The notes beneath the pieces are model-generated. The model was not told the DNA's origin. It did not search any database and worked only from the letters and a program-made list of their open reading frames with translations. From Nemertoderma westbladi (Eukaryota > Xenacoelomorpha > Nemertodermatida > Nemertodermatidae): 42,295 nucleotides of DNA. A program made the translations under genes and the position numbers. Position 1 is the first letter of the stretch; the number at the start of each line of letters is the position of its first letter. The stretch is from NCBI GenBank assembly GCA_032718475.1, contig JAUCBJ010003871.1, forward strand, positions 1-42,295, given 5' to 3'. Below, piece by piece: positions 18,862 through 29,735 of the stretch.

Positions 18862-21813
18862 ATGGGACTAAAACTGTTAACGTTAAATTGTGAAGGCTAC
18901 ATCAGGAATAAAAATTATGTGGTAGAGCTACTAGACAACATACAGCCTGATATAGTATGTCTCCAAGAGCATTGGCTTGGTCCAAGACAGGCTGAGGTCT
19001 GTCTAATGCGTAATAAAGTACACTTGGCATACTCCTGTGCAGCTCTGACAGTTTCAGATGGAATGCTCACACCCAAACCCCGGGTACGAGGAGAAGGGGG
19101 AACTGTGTTATTGGTTAAAAATGAACTAGTACCATTCTGCGCCTCACTGACAACAAACTCTGACAGAGTGTGTGGGATAACCATTAGATCACTATATGAT
19201 CAGAGCTTAGCAATAATTAACACTTATATGCCAGCCAATTGTAATAGAGAAAACGATACGCATGACTATTTGCGAGAGACCAACAACCTCAACGTCCTGA
19301 TCACCGAGTGTATTAATTCTAATCTAACACCCATTGTAATGGGTGATATAAATGGAACTATTCAACGTGATAACACCATACAACCTAGAGGAGCCTCGCA
19401 CTACTCTGCTTTTGGCAAGATGTTTTATGACAACATAATCGAGCCTAATGAATTCATTGCTGCAGATATGACAACAAAATCGTCTGGAATGCTGTTTACG
19501 TATTCAGCCAAGTATAATGGGGTTGACCACGCGAGATCTAGCTATATAGATCATATATTTATCCCTCAACAGTGGTTTGATTATCTAATAAAATCTACAG
19601 TTGGTGAACCTGATAATAATAATGTTTCGAAACATCTACCAGTGTATGCAGTTCTCCGACTAGTAAAGGCAGAGAACACCGTACCACTTAACTTCCGTAA
19701 GAAAAAACAAGATAACATTAGATGGAACTTCAAAAAGGCCACAACTGAAAATTTGGCAACCTACAAAGAAAACATAGAAAGTAATCTTACTAAACCAAAT
19801 TTAACCGAAACATCTGTTGATGGCAGAGCCAAGCATCTTATTAGAACCATATCGAATGCGGCACGTTCCTTTATTCCAATGTCGTATGTAAACTACCGGC
19901 CATACTCAAACAACGAATCATACGAGGACCATGTACAAGCTCTAGTAAACTCAAACCGAAATAACTCCAAATCTTTTTGGCGAAAAATAAAAACAAAAAA
20001 GCATCATGTTTTCACTGATAAGCAACTAATACAGGTTCATCAACGTGTGACTGATCAATTTAAATGTGATCAGTCCGATCAAGGTAGTAAAAAACGGGAG
20101 AATATTGTCATAGACCAGTCTGAAGCAGCCACGGTAAAACTTAAGGGGGAAACCGTTATAGACAAAATGATAGAGCAATCTGATGCAGATAATAGAGATG
20201 AATTAGGTACCGTGACCGTGAAACCAAAAGAAATCTCCCAACTAATTAACAAACTTAATCGCGGCAAATCAAATGACTTCTACCAACTCAATACAGAATG
20301 CCTAGTATACGGACGCTCACCAGGATTATGTAGCTACATTGCAGATCTTTTTACAGATATCCAAAACAGTGGCACCTGTCCTGAAATTTTCTCCGTTAGT
20401 ACCATCTCTCCCATTCCAAAAGGACAAAGAGTCGGTACAATCCCACGAGACGTTAATTTTCGATTCATTTCCATTGCTCTAAGCATAGCAAAACTCTGGG
20501 AACTGTCTCTGCTGGAAGAACTCTCTAAACTACCAACGAATAACTTGCAACTTGGTTATAAAGCGGGTTCAGGGTCTGACATCGCACACCAGGTTGTCAA
20601 CAGTATTATTAACAAATTTACTAAGAAAAGATCGCACATGTATGCAATGTGTGTGGATTTAACATCGGCGTTTGATACGGTCTGTCACAGTAAGTTATTT
20701 GCTAAACTAAGGAGGACTGACGTCCAACCTCGAGTTATTGATGCCCTGGAATCCTTTTATAAGAACTCAACTTCCCACATCGCTGCAAATGGGCACTTCA
20801 TCCACAAACCAATACAAATACAAAGAGGTGTGCGTCAAGGTGGCATCCTATCACCCATATTATTTAACTTCTATCTAACCGAACTCATACATGACTTGGA
20901 AACAAGTGGTTTGGGTGCACATATAGGACAGCAATCATTTTGTGTCGTCAATTATGCAGATGATATTATAATTTTGTCAACCCTGAAGACTGACTTAGCA
21001 AAACTTCTAAAAACCTCATCTGATTACTTCAAGAATCACTACTTAGAGCTTAACATTGTAAAATGTCATTACCTGTCAATCGATGTTAAAGGGAATCCAT
21101 CAATAGATGACACCATCATGCTAGAGGGAAATAAATTGCGCGCAGTGAAATCATGTAAATATATGGGTATACCAATTCCAGCTGGCTGTAAATCAATCTA
21201 CAACTTCAACAATAGCAAAATCTGGAGTAATATGTCTCAAATGGAGCGGTCAGGACTCACATTAACCGACGTCCCACTGAGTATAGTAACTCGTATATGG
21301 AAAGCCATCTGCATACCGAGTATAGCTTACGGCTCCTCAAGTCTCACCTCTGAAGGGATAAACAGCCTAGGCAAAGGTATGCGTAAGGCGATGCGCAAAG
21401 TGATACACTTAAATAACCGTGTCTCCAATAACGTACTATATTCATTGTTCGATATTAATATAGATGCGTGTCTGCGGCTACAGCAGTTCAATTTTATATT
21501 CAGATTGTTTAACACAGGCAATCCGAAACTAAACTGGTTGTTTGGAAATATTTTGTGTGACCACTGTACGGGAAACAGAGTTGCTATTTTCTCATCATAT
21601 CAGATATCATCGTTTTTGTACGACCTACCATCTTTGCTATCAATTTCAATATCTTCCTATTCCACCAAATTTTGTTCTAGAACTGTGTATAACGCTACAA
21701 AACAGTGTATGTCAAATAGAGACGTTTTTATATCTATTTATATACAAGCGCTATTAAATAATTTTTCCTATGATGCGTGCTATCGCCTGTCGGTTATTAA
21801 GGACTATTTATAA
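18862..21813 (+). CDS. LINE ORF2: AP-like endonuclease and reverse transcriptase
   Basis: 983 residues, uninterrupted. The N-terminal endonuclease (1 to about 270) shows N9 in LLTLNCEG, E36 in CLQEHWL, INTYMP, D162 and N164 in VMGDINGT, YIDHIF, and H258 in SKHLPV; the usual Ser-Asp-His of this fold is Ser-Lys-His here. The reverse transcriptase (about 480-800) shows FRFISIALSIAKLWE, QLGYKAGSGSDIAHQVV, CVDLTSAFDTVCH, RGVRQGGILSPILFNFYL and the catalytic NYADDIIIL (Y698-D701). The C-terminal 180 residues are a LINE thumb-like region; I see no RNase H domain and no C-terminal CCHC zinc knuckle. The enzyme nicks target DNA and primes reverse transcription from the nick. Apart from the unusual Lys, nothing suggests loss of function. 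Confidence 0.93.
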   Translation: MGLKLLTLNCEGYIRNKNYVVELLDNIQPDIVCLQEHWLGPRQAEVCLMRNKVHLAYSCAALTVSDGMLTPKPRVRGEGGTVLLVKNELVPFCASLTTNSDRVCGITIRSLYDQSLAIINTYMPANCNRENDTHDYLRETNNLNVLITECINSNLTPIVMGDINGTIQRDNTIQPRGASHYSAFGKMFYDNIIEPNEFIAADMTTKSSGMLFTYSAKYNGVDHARSSYIDHIFIPQQWFDYLIKSTVGEPDNNNVSKHLPVYAVLRLVKAENTVPLNFRKKKQDNIRWNFKKATTENLATYKENIESNLTKPNLTETSVDGRAKHLIRTISNAARSFIPMSYVNYRPYSNNESYEDHVQALVNSNRNNSKSFWRKIKTKKHHVFTDKQLIQVHQRVTDQFKCDQSDQGSKKRENIVIDQSEAATVKLKGETVIDKMIEQSDADNRDELGTVTVKPKEISQLINKLNRGKSNDFYQLNTECLVYGRSPGLCSYIADLFTDIQNSGTCPEIFSVSTISPIPKGQRVGTIPRDVNFRFISIALSIAKLWELSLLEELSKLPTNNLQLGYKAGSGSDIAHQVVNSIINKFTKKRSHMYAMCVDLTSAFDTVCHSKLFAKLRRTDVQPRVIDALESFYKNSTSHIAANGHFIHKPIQIQRGVRQGGILSPILFNFYLTELIHDLETSGLGAHIGQQSFCVVNYADDIIILSTLKTDLAKLLKTSSDYFKNHYLELNIVKCHYLSIDVKGNPSIDDTIMLEGNKLRAVKSCKYMGIPIPAGCKSIYNFNNSKIWSNMSQMERSGLTLTDVPLSIVTRIWKAICIPSIAYGSSSLTSEGINSLGKGMRKAMRKVIHLNNRVSNNVLYSLFDINIDACLRLQQFNFIFRLFNTGNPKLNWLFGNILCDHCTGNRVAIFSSYQISSFLYDLPSLLSISISSYSTKFCSRTVYNATKQCMSNRDVFISIYIQALLNNFSYDACYRLSVIKDYL

Positions 21814-21932
21814 CTATTTTACATATAATATAATATAACTTTATTTTAGTTAAATTATTTTTAATACCCATATTTTAAGGATATATTATCGGTTATTAAG
21901 GACTATTTAGAATACTATTTTACATATAATAA
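21791..21932 (+). repeat. Direct repeat spanning the ORF2 stop and 3' UTR
   Basis: About 45 bases beginning TCGGTTATTAAGGACTATTT occur at 21791 and again at 21890. The first copy encodes the last residues of ORF2; the second lies in the 3' UTR with a small insertion. This is a tandem duplication of the ORF end, about 99 bases apart. Confidence 0.8.
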
Positions 21933-22161
21933 TAACTAATTACTTACTCCTACAAAATATTTTTAATATACATTATTTTACGGAGATATAATATATTTTT
22001 AATACATAATTATCTTTTTACTAAGGGGCAGTTCTTAACCCCAAATTTATGCTAAATAAATGAATATTATATATGAATATTATATATGGTTATTGATGGT
22101 TGTTATTCTGTATATTGTTATAGTTAATGTGAATTAATTATTTAAACATTGATTAAATAAG

Positions 22162-22205
22162 CACCGGGGCCATCCCGGATTTTCAAAAAAAAAAAAAAAA
22201 AAAAA
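22162..22205 (+). other. LINE 3' terminal stem-loop and poly(A)
   Basis: CCGGG and CCCGG can pair around GCCAT immediately before TTTTC and A21. Several LINE groups use a 3' terminal hairpin to recruit their own reverse transcriptase, so this is a plausible recognition structure; that role is inferred from position only. Confidence 0.5.
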
Positions 22206-25200
22206 GTAACAGTATAGTAAAGAACCTGCGTAGTGCGTATAGTAACAGTATAGTAAAGAACCTGCGTAGTGCGTATAGAAACAGTATAGTAAAGAACCTG
22301 CGTATAGTAACAGTATAGTAAAGAACCTGCGTAGTGCCTATAGTAACAGTATAGTAAAGAACCTGCGTAGTGCGTATAGTAACAGTATAGTAAAGAACCT
22401 GCGTAGTGCGTATAGTAACAGTATAGTAAAGAACCTGGGTAGTGCGTATAGTAACAGTATAGTAAAGAACCTGCGTAGTGCGTATAGAAACAGTATAGTA
22501 AAGAACCTGCGTAGTGCGTATAGTAATAGTATAGTAAAGAACCTGGGTAGTGCGTATAGTAATAGTATAGTAAAGAACCTGCGTAGTGCGTATAGTAATA
22601 GTATAGTAAAGAACCTGCGTAGTGCCTATAGTAACAGTATAGTAAAGAACCTGCGTAGTGCGTATAGTAATAGTATAGTAAAGAACCTGGGTAGTGCGTA
22701 TAGTAACAGTATAGTAAAGAACCTGCGTAGTGCGTATAGAAACAGTATAGTAAAGAACCTGCGTAGTGCGTATAGTAACAGTATAGTAAAGAACCTGCGT
22801 AGTGCCTATAGTAACAGTATAGTAAAGAACCTGCGTAGTGCGTATAGTAATAGTATAGTAAAGAACCTGCGTAGTGCGTATAGAAACAGTATACTGTAGT
22901 AAAGAACCTGGGTAGTGCGTATAGTAACAGTATAGTAAAGAACCTGCGTAGTGCGTATAGTAACAGTATAGTAAAGAACCTGCGTAGTGCGTATAGTAAC
23001 AGTATAGTAAAGAACCTGCGTAGTGCCTATAGTAACAGTATAGTAAAGAACCTGCGTATAGTAACAGTATAGTAAAGAACCTGCGTAGTGCGTATAGTAA
23101 CAGTATAGTAAAGAACCTGCGTAGTGCGTATAGTAACAGTATAGTAAAGAACCTGCGTAGTGCCTATAGTAACAGTATAGTAAAGAACCTGCGTATAGTA
23201 ACAGTATAGTAAAGAACCTGCGTAGTGCGTATAGTAACAGTATAGTAAAGAACCTGCGTATAGTAACAGTATAGTAAAGAACCTGCGTAGTGCGTATAGT
23301 AACAGTATAGTAAAGAACCTGCGTAGTGCGTATAGTAACAGTATAGTAAAGAACCTGCGTAGTGCCTATAGTAACAGTATAGTAAAGAACCTGCGTAGTG
23401 CCTATAGTAACAGTATAGTAAAGAACCTGCGTAGTGCGTATAGAAACAGTATAGTAAAGAACCTGCGTAGTGCGTATAGAAACAGTATAGTAAAGAACCT
23501 GTGTAGTGCGTATAGTAACAGTATAGTAAAGAACCTGCGTAGTGCGTATAGTAACAGTATAGTAAAGAACCTGCGTAGTGCCTATAGTAACAGTATAGTA
23601 AAGAACCTGCGTAGTGCGTATAGTAACAGTATAGTAAAGAACCTGCGTAGTGCGTATAGTAACAGTATAGTAAAGAACCTGCGTAGTGCCTATAGTAACA
23701 GTATAGTAAAGAACCTGCGTAGTGCGTATAGTAACAGTATAGTAAAGAACCTGCGTAGTGCGTATAGTAACAGTATAGTAAAGAACCTGCGTAGTGCCTA
23801 TAGTAACAGTATAGTAAAGAACCTGCGTAGTGCGTATAGTAACAGTATAGTAAAGAACCTGCGTATAGAAACAGTATAGTAAAGAACCTGCGTAGTGCGT
23901 ATAGAAACAGTATAGTAAAGAACCTGCGTAGTGCGTATAGTAACAGTATAGTAAGGAACCTGCGTATAGAAACAGTATAGTAAAGAACCTGCGTAGTGCG
24001 TATAGAAACAGTATAGTAAAGAACCTGCGTAGTGCGTATAGTAACAGTATAGTAAAGAACCTGCGTAGTGCGTATAGTAACAGTATAGTAAAGAACCTGG
24101 GTAGTGCGTATAGTAACAGTATAGTAAAGAACCTGGGTATTGCGTATAGTAACAGTATAGTAAAGAACCTGCGTAGTGCCTATAGTAACAGTATAGTAAA
24201 GAACCTGCGTAGTGCGTATAGTAACAGTATAGTAAAGAACCTGCGTAGTGCGTATAGTAACAGTATAGTAAAGAACCTGCGTAGTGCCTATAGTAACAGT
24301 ATAGTAAAGAACCTGCGTAGTGCGTATAGTAACAGTATAGTAAAGAACCTGCGTAGTGCGTATAGTAACAGTATAGTAAAGAACCTGCGTAGTGCCTATA
24401 GTAACAGTATAGTAAAGAACCTGCGTAGTGCGTATAGTAACAGTATAGTAAAGAACCTGCGTAGTGCGTATAGTAACAGTATAGTAAAGAACCTGCGTAG
24501 TGCGTATAGTAACAGTATAGTAAAGAACCTGCGTAGTGCGTATAGTAACAGTATAGTAAAGAACCTGGGTAGTGCGTATAGTAACAGTATAGTAAAGAAC
24601 CTGGGTAGTGCGTATAGAAACAGTATAGTAAAGAACCTGCGTAGTGCGTATAGTAACAGTATAGTAAAGAACCTGGGTAGTGCGTATAGAAACAGTATAG
24701 TAAAGAACCTGCGTATAGTAACAGTATAGTAAAGAACCTGCGTAGTGCCTATAGTAACAGTATAGTAAAGAACCTGCGTAGTGCGTATAGTAACAGTATA
24801 GTAAAGAACCTGCGTAGTGCGTATAGTAACAGTATAGTAAAGAACCTGGGTAGTGCGTATAGTAACAGTATAGTAAAGAACCTGCGTATAGTAACAGTAT
24901 AGTAAAGAACCAGCGTAGTGCGTATAGTAACAGTATAGTAAAGAACCTGCGTAGTGCCTATAGTAACAGTATAGTAAAGAACCTGCGTAGTGCGTATAGA
25001 AACAGTATAGTAAAGAACCTGCGTAGTGCGTATAGTAACAGTATAGTAAAGAACCTGCGTAGTGCGTATAGTAACAGTATAGTAAAGAACCTGCGTAGTG
25101 CCTATAGTAACAGTATAGTAAAGAACCTGCGTAGTGCGTATAGTAACAGTATAGTAAAGAACCTGCGTAGTGCGTATAGTAACAGTATAGTAAAGAACCT

Positions 25201-28022
25201 GCGTAGTGCGTATAGTAACAGTATAGTAAAGAACCTGCGAGTGCTATAGTAACAGTATAGTAAAGAACCTGCGTAGTGCGTATAGTAACAGTATAGTAAA
25301 GAACCTGCGTAGTGCGTATAGTAACAGTATAGTAAAGAACCTGCGTATAGTAACAGTATAGTAAAGAACCTGCGTATAGTAACAGTATAGTAAAGAACCT
25401 GCGTAGTGCGTATAGTAACAGTATAGTAAAGAACCTGCGCAGTGCGTATAGTAACAGTATAGTAAAGAACCTGCGTAGTGCGTATAGTAACAGTATAGTA
25501 AAGAACCTGCGTAGTGCGTATAGTAACAGTATAGTAAAGAACCTGCGTAGTGCCTATAGTAACAGTATAGTAAAGAACCTGCGTAGTGCGTATAGTAACA
25601 GTATAGTAAAGAACCTGCGTAGTGCCTATAGTAACAGTATAGTAAAGAACCTGGGTAGTGCGTATAGTAACAGTATAGTAAAGAACCTGCGTAGTGCCTA
25701 TAGTAACAGTATAGTAAAGAACCTGCGTAGTGCGTATAGTAACAGTATAGTAAAGAACCTGCGTAGTGCGTATAGTAACAGTATAGTAAAGAACCTGCGT
25801 AGTGCCTATAGTAACAGTATAGTAAAGAACCTGCGTAGTGCGTATAGTAACAGTATAGTAAAGAACCTGCGTAGTGCCTATAGTAACAGTATAGTAAAGA
25901 ACCTGGGTAGTGCGTATAGTAACAGTATAGTAAAGAACCTGCGTAGTGCCTATAGTAACAGTATAGTAAAGAACCTGCGTAGTGCGTATAGTAACAGTAT
26001 AGTAAAGAACCTGCGTAGTGCGTATAGTAACAGTATAGTAAAGAACCTGCGTAGTGCGTATAGTAACAGTATAGTAAAGAACCTGCGTATAGTAACAGTA
26101 TAGTAAAGAACCTGCGTATAGTAACAGTATAGTAAAGAACCTGCGTAGTGCGTATAGTAACAGTATAGTAAAGAACCTGCGCAGTGCGTATAGTAACAGT
26201 ATAGTAAAGAACCTGCGTAGTGCGTATAGTAACAGTATAGTAAAGAACCTGCGTAGTGCGTATAGTAACAGTATAGTAAAGAACCTGCGTAGTGCCTATA
26301 GTAACAGTATAGTAAAGAACCTGCGTAGTGCGTATAGTAACAGTATAGTAAAGAACCTGCGTAGTGCCTATAGTAACAGTATAGTAAAGAACCTGCGTAG
26401 TGCGTATAGTAACAGTATAGTAAAGAACCTGGGTAGTGTGTATAGTAACAGTATAGTAAAGAACCTGCGTAGTGCGTATAGTAACAGTATAGTAAAGAAC
26501 CTGCGTAGTGCGTATAGTAACAGTATAGTAAAGAACCTGCGTAGTGCGTATAGTAACAGTATAGTAAAGAACCTGCGTAGTGCCTATAGTAACAGTATAG
26601 TAAAGAACCTGCGTAGTGCGTATAGTAACAGTATAGTAAAGAACCTGCGTAGTGCGTATAGTAACAGTATAGTAAAGAACCTGCGTAGTGTGTATAGTAA
26701 CAGTATAGTAAAGAACCTGCGTAGTGCGTATAGTAACAGTATAGTAAAGAACCTGGGTATAGTAACAGTATAGTAAAGAACCTGCGTAGTGCGTATAGTA
26801 ACAGTATAGTAAAGAACCTGCGTAGTGCCTATAGTAACAGTATAGTAAAGAACCTGCGTAGTGCGTATAGTAACAGTATAGTAAAGAACCTGCGTAGTGC
26901 GTATAGTAACAGTATAGTAAAGAACCTGCGTATAGTAACAGTATAGTAAAGAACCTGCGTAGTGCCTATAGTAACAGTATAGTAAAGAACCTGCGTAGTG
27001 CGTATAGTAACAGTATAGTAAAGAACCTGCGTAGTGCGTATAGTAACAGTATAGTAAAGAACCTGGGTAGTGTGTATAGTAAAGAACCTGCGTAGTGCGT
27101 ATAGTAACAGTATAGTAAAGAACCTGCGTAGTGCCTATAGTAACAGTATAGTAAAGAACCTGCGTAGTGCGTATAGTAACAGTATAGTAAAGAACCTGGG
27201 TAGTGTGTATAGTAACAGTATAGTAAAGAACCTGCGTAGTGCGTATAGTAACAGTATAGTAAAGAACCTGGGTAGTGTGTATAGTAACAGTATAGTAAAG
27301 AACCTGCGTAGTGCGTATAGTAACAGTATAGTAAAGAACCTGCGTAGTGCGTATAGTAACAGTATAGTAAAGAACCTGCGTAGTGCGTATAGTAACAGTA
27401 TAGTAAAGAACCTGCGTATAGTAACAGTATAGTAAAGAACCTGCGTAGTGCCTATAGTAACAGTATAGTAAAGAACCTGCGTAGTGCCTATAGTAACAGT
27501 ATAGTAAAGAACCTGCGTAGTGCCTATAGTAACAGTATAGTAAAGAACCTGCGTAGTGCGTATAGTAACAGTATAGTAAAGAACCTGCGTAGTGCGTATA
27601 GAAACAGTATAGTAAAGAACCAGCGTATAGTAACAGTATAGTAAAGAACCTGCGTAGTGCCTATAGTAACAGTATAGTAAAGAACCTGCGTAGTGCCTAT
27701 AGTAACAGTATAGTAAAGAACCTGCGTAGTGCCTATAGTAACAGTATAGTAAAGAACCTGCGTAGTGCCTATAGTAACAGTATAGTAAAGAACCTGCGTA
27801 GTGCGTATAGTAACAGTATAGTAAAGAACCTGCGTAGTGCGTATAGTAATAGTATAGTAAAGAACCTGCGTAGTGCGTATAGTAACAGTATAGTAAAGAA
27901 CCTGCGTAGTGCGTATAGTAACAGTATAGTAAAGAACCTGCGTAGTGCGTATAGTAATAGTATAGTAAAGAACCTGCGTAGTGCGTATAGTAACAGTATA
28001 GTAAAGAACCTGCGTATAGTAG
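22206..28022 (+). repeat. 36-bp satellite, main right block
   Basis: About 5.8 kb of the same satellite, mostly 36-bp units with scattered 29-bp units. Diagnostic single-base variants (GTGCCTAT for GTGCGTAT, TAGAAACAG for TAGTAACAG, CCTGGGTAG for CCTGCGTAG, TGTGTATAG) form higher-order patterns. For example GTGCCTAT recurs exactly every 108 bases at 23581, 23689 and 23797, and at 24179, 24287 and 24395, that is every third unit. Near 27430-27780 the variant appears in many adjacent units. No promoter, gene or spacer structure is present; the open frames are consequences of the repeat. Confidence 0.95.
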
Positions 28023-28226
28023 TAAGAGTATGGTACTGTAAGTAACCAGCGTTTCTCATTCTCACCTGTCTTATCAACACCGAGTTTGTACCAAAGGATC
28101 GACGTATTACATCGCATCATAGAGTAGACGTCATTGTTTACATACATACATCTCTCAGCCACTATAATGCATATTGCCGGCCGCTTCTGCAGCCCCATTC
28201 CTCAACAGTTTTGCAAACAGCCGTGT

Positions 28227-28330
28227 TAATCCCCAATTCCTCTTCATTATAATCCCAATTCCTCTTCATTATAATCCCCAATTCCTCTTCATTATAATCC
28301 CCAATTCCTCTTCATTATAATCCCCAATTT
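28227..28330 (+). repeat. Short tandem repeat, 22-23 bp, about 4.5 copies
   Basis: Units of TAATCCCCAATTCCTCTTCA plus TTA lie head to tail just after the satellite ends. One unit lacks a C. It lies directly upstream of the candidate exon at 28359. Confidence 0.9.
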
Positions 28331-28358
28331 AACTTTGTATTTATTATTAGATATATCA

Positions 28359-28506
28359 ATGGCCGCAGCTCAACCGCCCCACGATTTGGGAAAAGAAGTT
28401 TCGAAAAGTAATGGAGTAATAATGGATAATGGAAAAGAAACAAGAAAACACACGAAAGAAAAGGGACACTATCAAAACCTTAATCTTGAGAGACTGAACC
28501 CGCAGG
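28359..28506 (+). CDS. Possible first coding exon of an unidentified gene
   Basis: ATG in a good context (TATCAATGGCC) opens 49 hydrophilic residues (start MAAAQPPHDLGKEV, end LERLNPQ) followed by a donor-like AGG|GTAATT in phase 1. No downstream exon could be located before the oppositely oriented CEP89 gene, and no family is recognised. It may be a real first exon, a spurious ORF or a remnant. Weak support. Confidence 0.2.
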
Positions 28507-28549
28507 GTAATTTTTATTTTCTGGTGTGTGGGATTGCTTGCTAGTATGA

Positions 28550-29735
28550 TTTCAGTTACTGTAATGGTTATCAACCCTTAAAATACAGTAGGCGTTATTT
28601 TAATTATTCAATGGTCATTGCGATCATATCTTCTTCACGGTCAATTTGTCGTGTTTCTATTGCTTCCCATTTGGTTGATATAATATGTATTATTTTATTC
28701 ATAAAATTTAAATTATCAGTCAAATTTATATTTCCGCTTTCAACCTATAGCTAGAAACTTGTAAAAAAGGATATTGCGCCAGTCCCGCCGTAGTTATTCT
28801 AAGACCTTACTATTCCAGAATATGGTGTAATTATTGAATAGCAAAAAATAGCCTTGTGCAGGTGCAAAAGCATGAAACTTTCGAAAGCGCATATCAGCTA
28901 ATTCGCATGAAATTCAGATTATGTTACAGATTTGGACTCCTTATATGATGGGCTGGGCAGTTTTCCATTGGTACCAACAAATCACAATGAGGTTGAAGAA
29001 TAACTGCAGTGTAACTGCTGCAATATCGACCTTTTTCAAAAGCTTGTAGCTAAAGATAGAAAGCAAATATTATGCAATATCATAAATATTTGAATAAAGG
29101 TTTCGGGTGTGCGAGGTACCTGAATAATGACACTATATTCCAGGATATGGTATAGTGTATGTAGGTAGACCTACAATATAGTCAAAGTTATACATCTCTT
29201 ATGATGTAGGCCCCCGCCTTACACTTAATGCATCTTTTGATCGTGTTTTTTTTTGTATGTTTGTTTTTGCTCGCTATTGTTTTTTACTACCATGACAATT
29301 TGATGATTATTTTGGGCAATTAATTTATTTACATATCTGATTTCAATGATTATTTCGAACAATTTCTATTTATATTATTCATTTGTTATTGAAATAACCT
29401 ACTTAGAGCGTTATATTCCCTGGACTAAATAGTTATATATTTTGTGTAATCGGTAATCAATGTGTGTTTATTTATTTCTTCCTATGGTCTATAAATACAT
29501 ACATACATATGTTATTCCCTCACTGACCGAAATTCAGAAATTTTGCCCCGTGTAACGATTTTTGCACCAGTTGAAATTTTTGAAAACTTGCAAAATCGTG
29601 TAAAACTCAATTCACGTTTTCGAATCACAAATCAATTAAATATAGTGAGAAACTGTGCTGAAAATTGTTTATCTCTTATCCTATAAAAAAAATATACAAA
29701 TAAACATGATTTGAACAATAAATTATCACAATAAA
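28550..29735. other. Intergenic region 3' of CEP89
   Basis: AT-rich DNA downstream of the minus-strand CEP89 homologue. TTTATTTATTT at about 29466-29476 gives AATAAA on the minus strand and is the best candidate polyadenylation signal for CEP89. Otherwise nothing is recognised. Confidence 0.35.

Larger units (their letters stand above)
13773..22205 (+). mobile_element. Full-length-looking two-ORF LINE inserted in the satellite
   Basis: A non-LTR retrotransposon of about 8.4 kb with a roughly 50-base leader, ORF1 (13821-18794), a 67-base spacer, ORF2 (18862-21813), a 370-base 3' UTR and A21 (22185-22205). The satellite stops at 13772 and resumes in the same orientation at 22206, so the element interrupted one array. 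The unit phase on the two sides leaves either a gap of a few bases or, equally well, a target duplication of almost one unit; the repeats make these indistinguishable. Both ORFs are open, so the copy may be young or active. The clade is not certain: an apurinic-type endonuclease and YADD-type RT without a visible RNase H domain fit the CR1/Jockey side of the tree. Confidence 0.9.

Noticed and set aside
26438-27432. Plus-strand frames reading SNSIVKNLRSAY repeats
   Set aside because: Satellite translation only. Frame changes occur at every 29-bp unit.
22206-28022. CRISPR-like array
   Set aside because: Repeats of 36 bases are tandem with no unique spacers, the host is an animal genome, and there are no cas genes.
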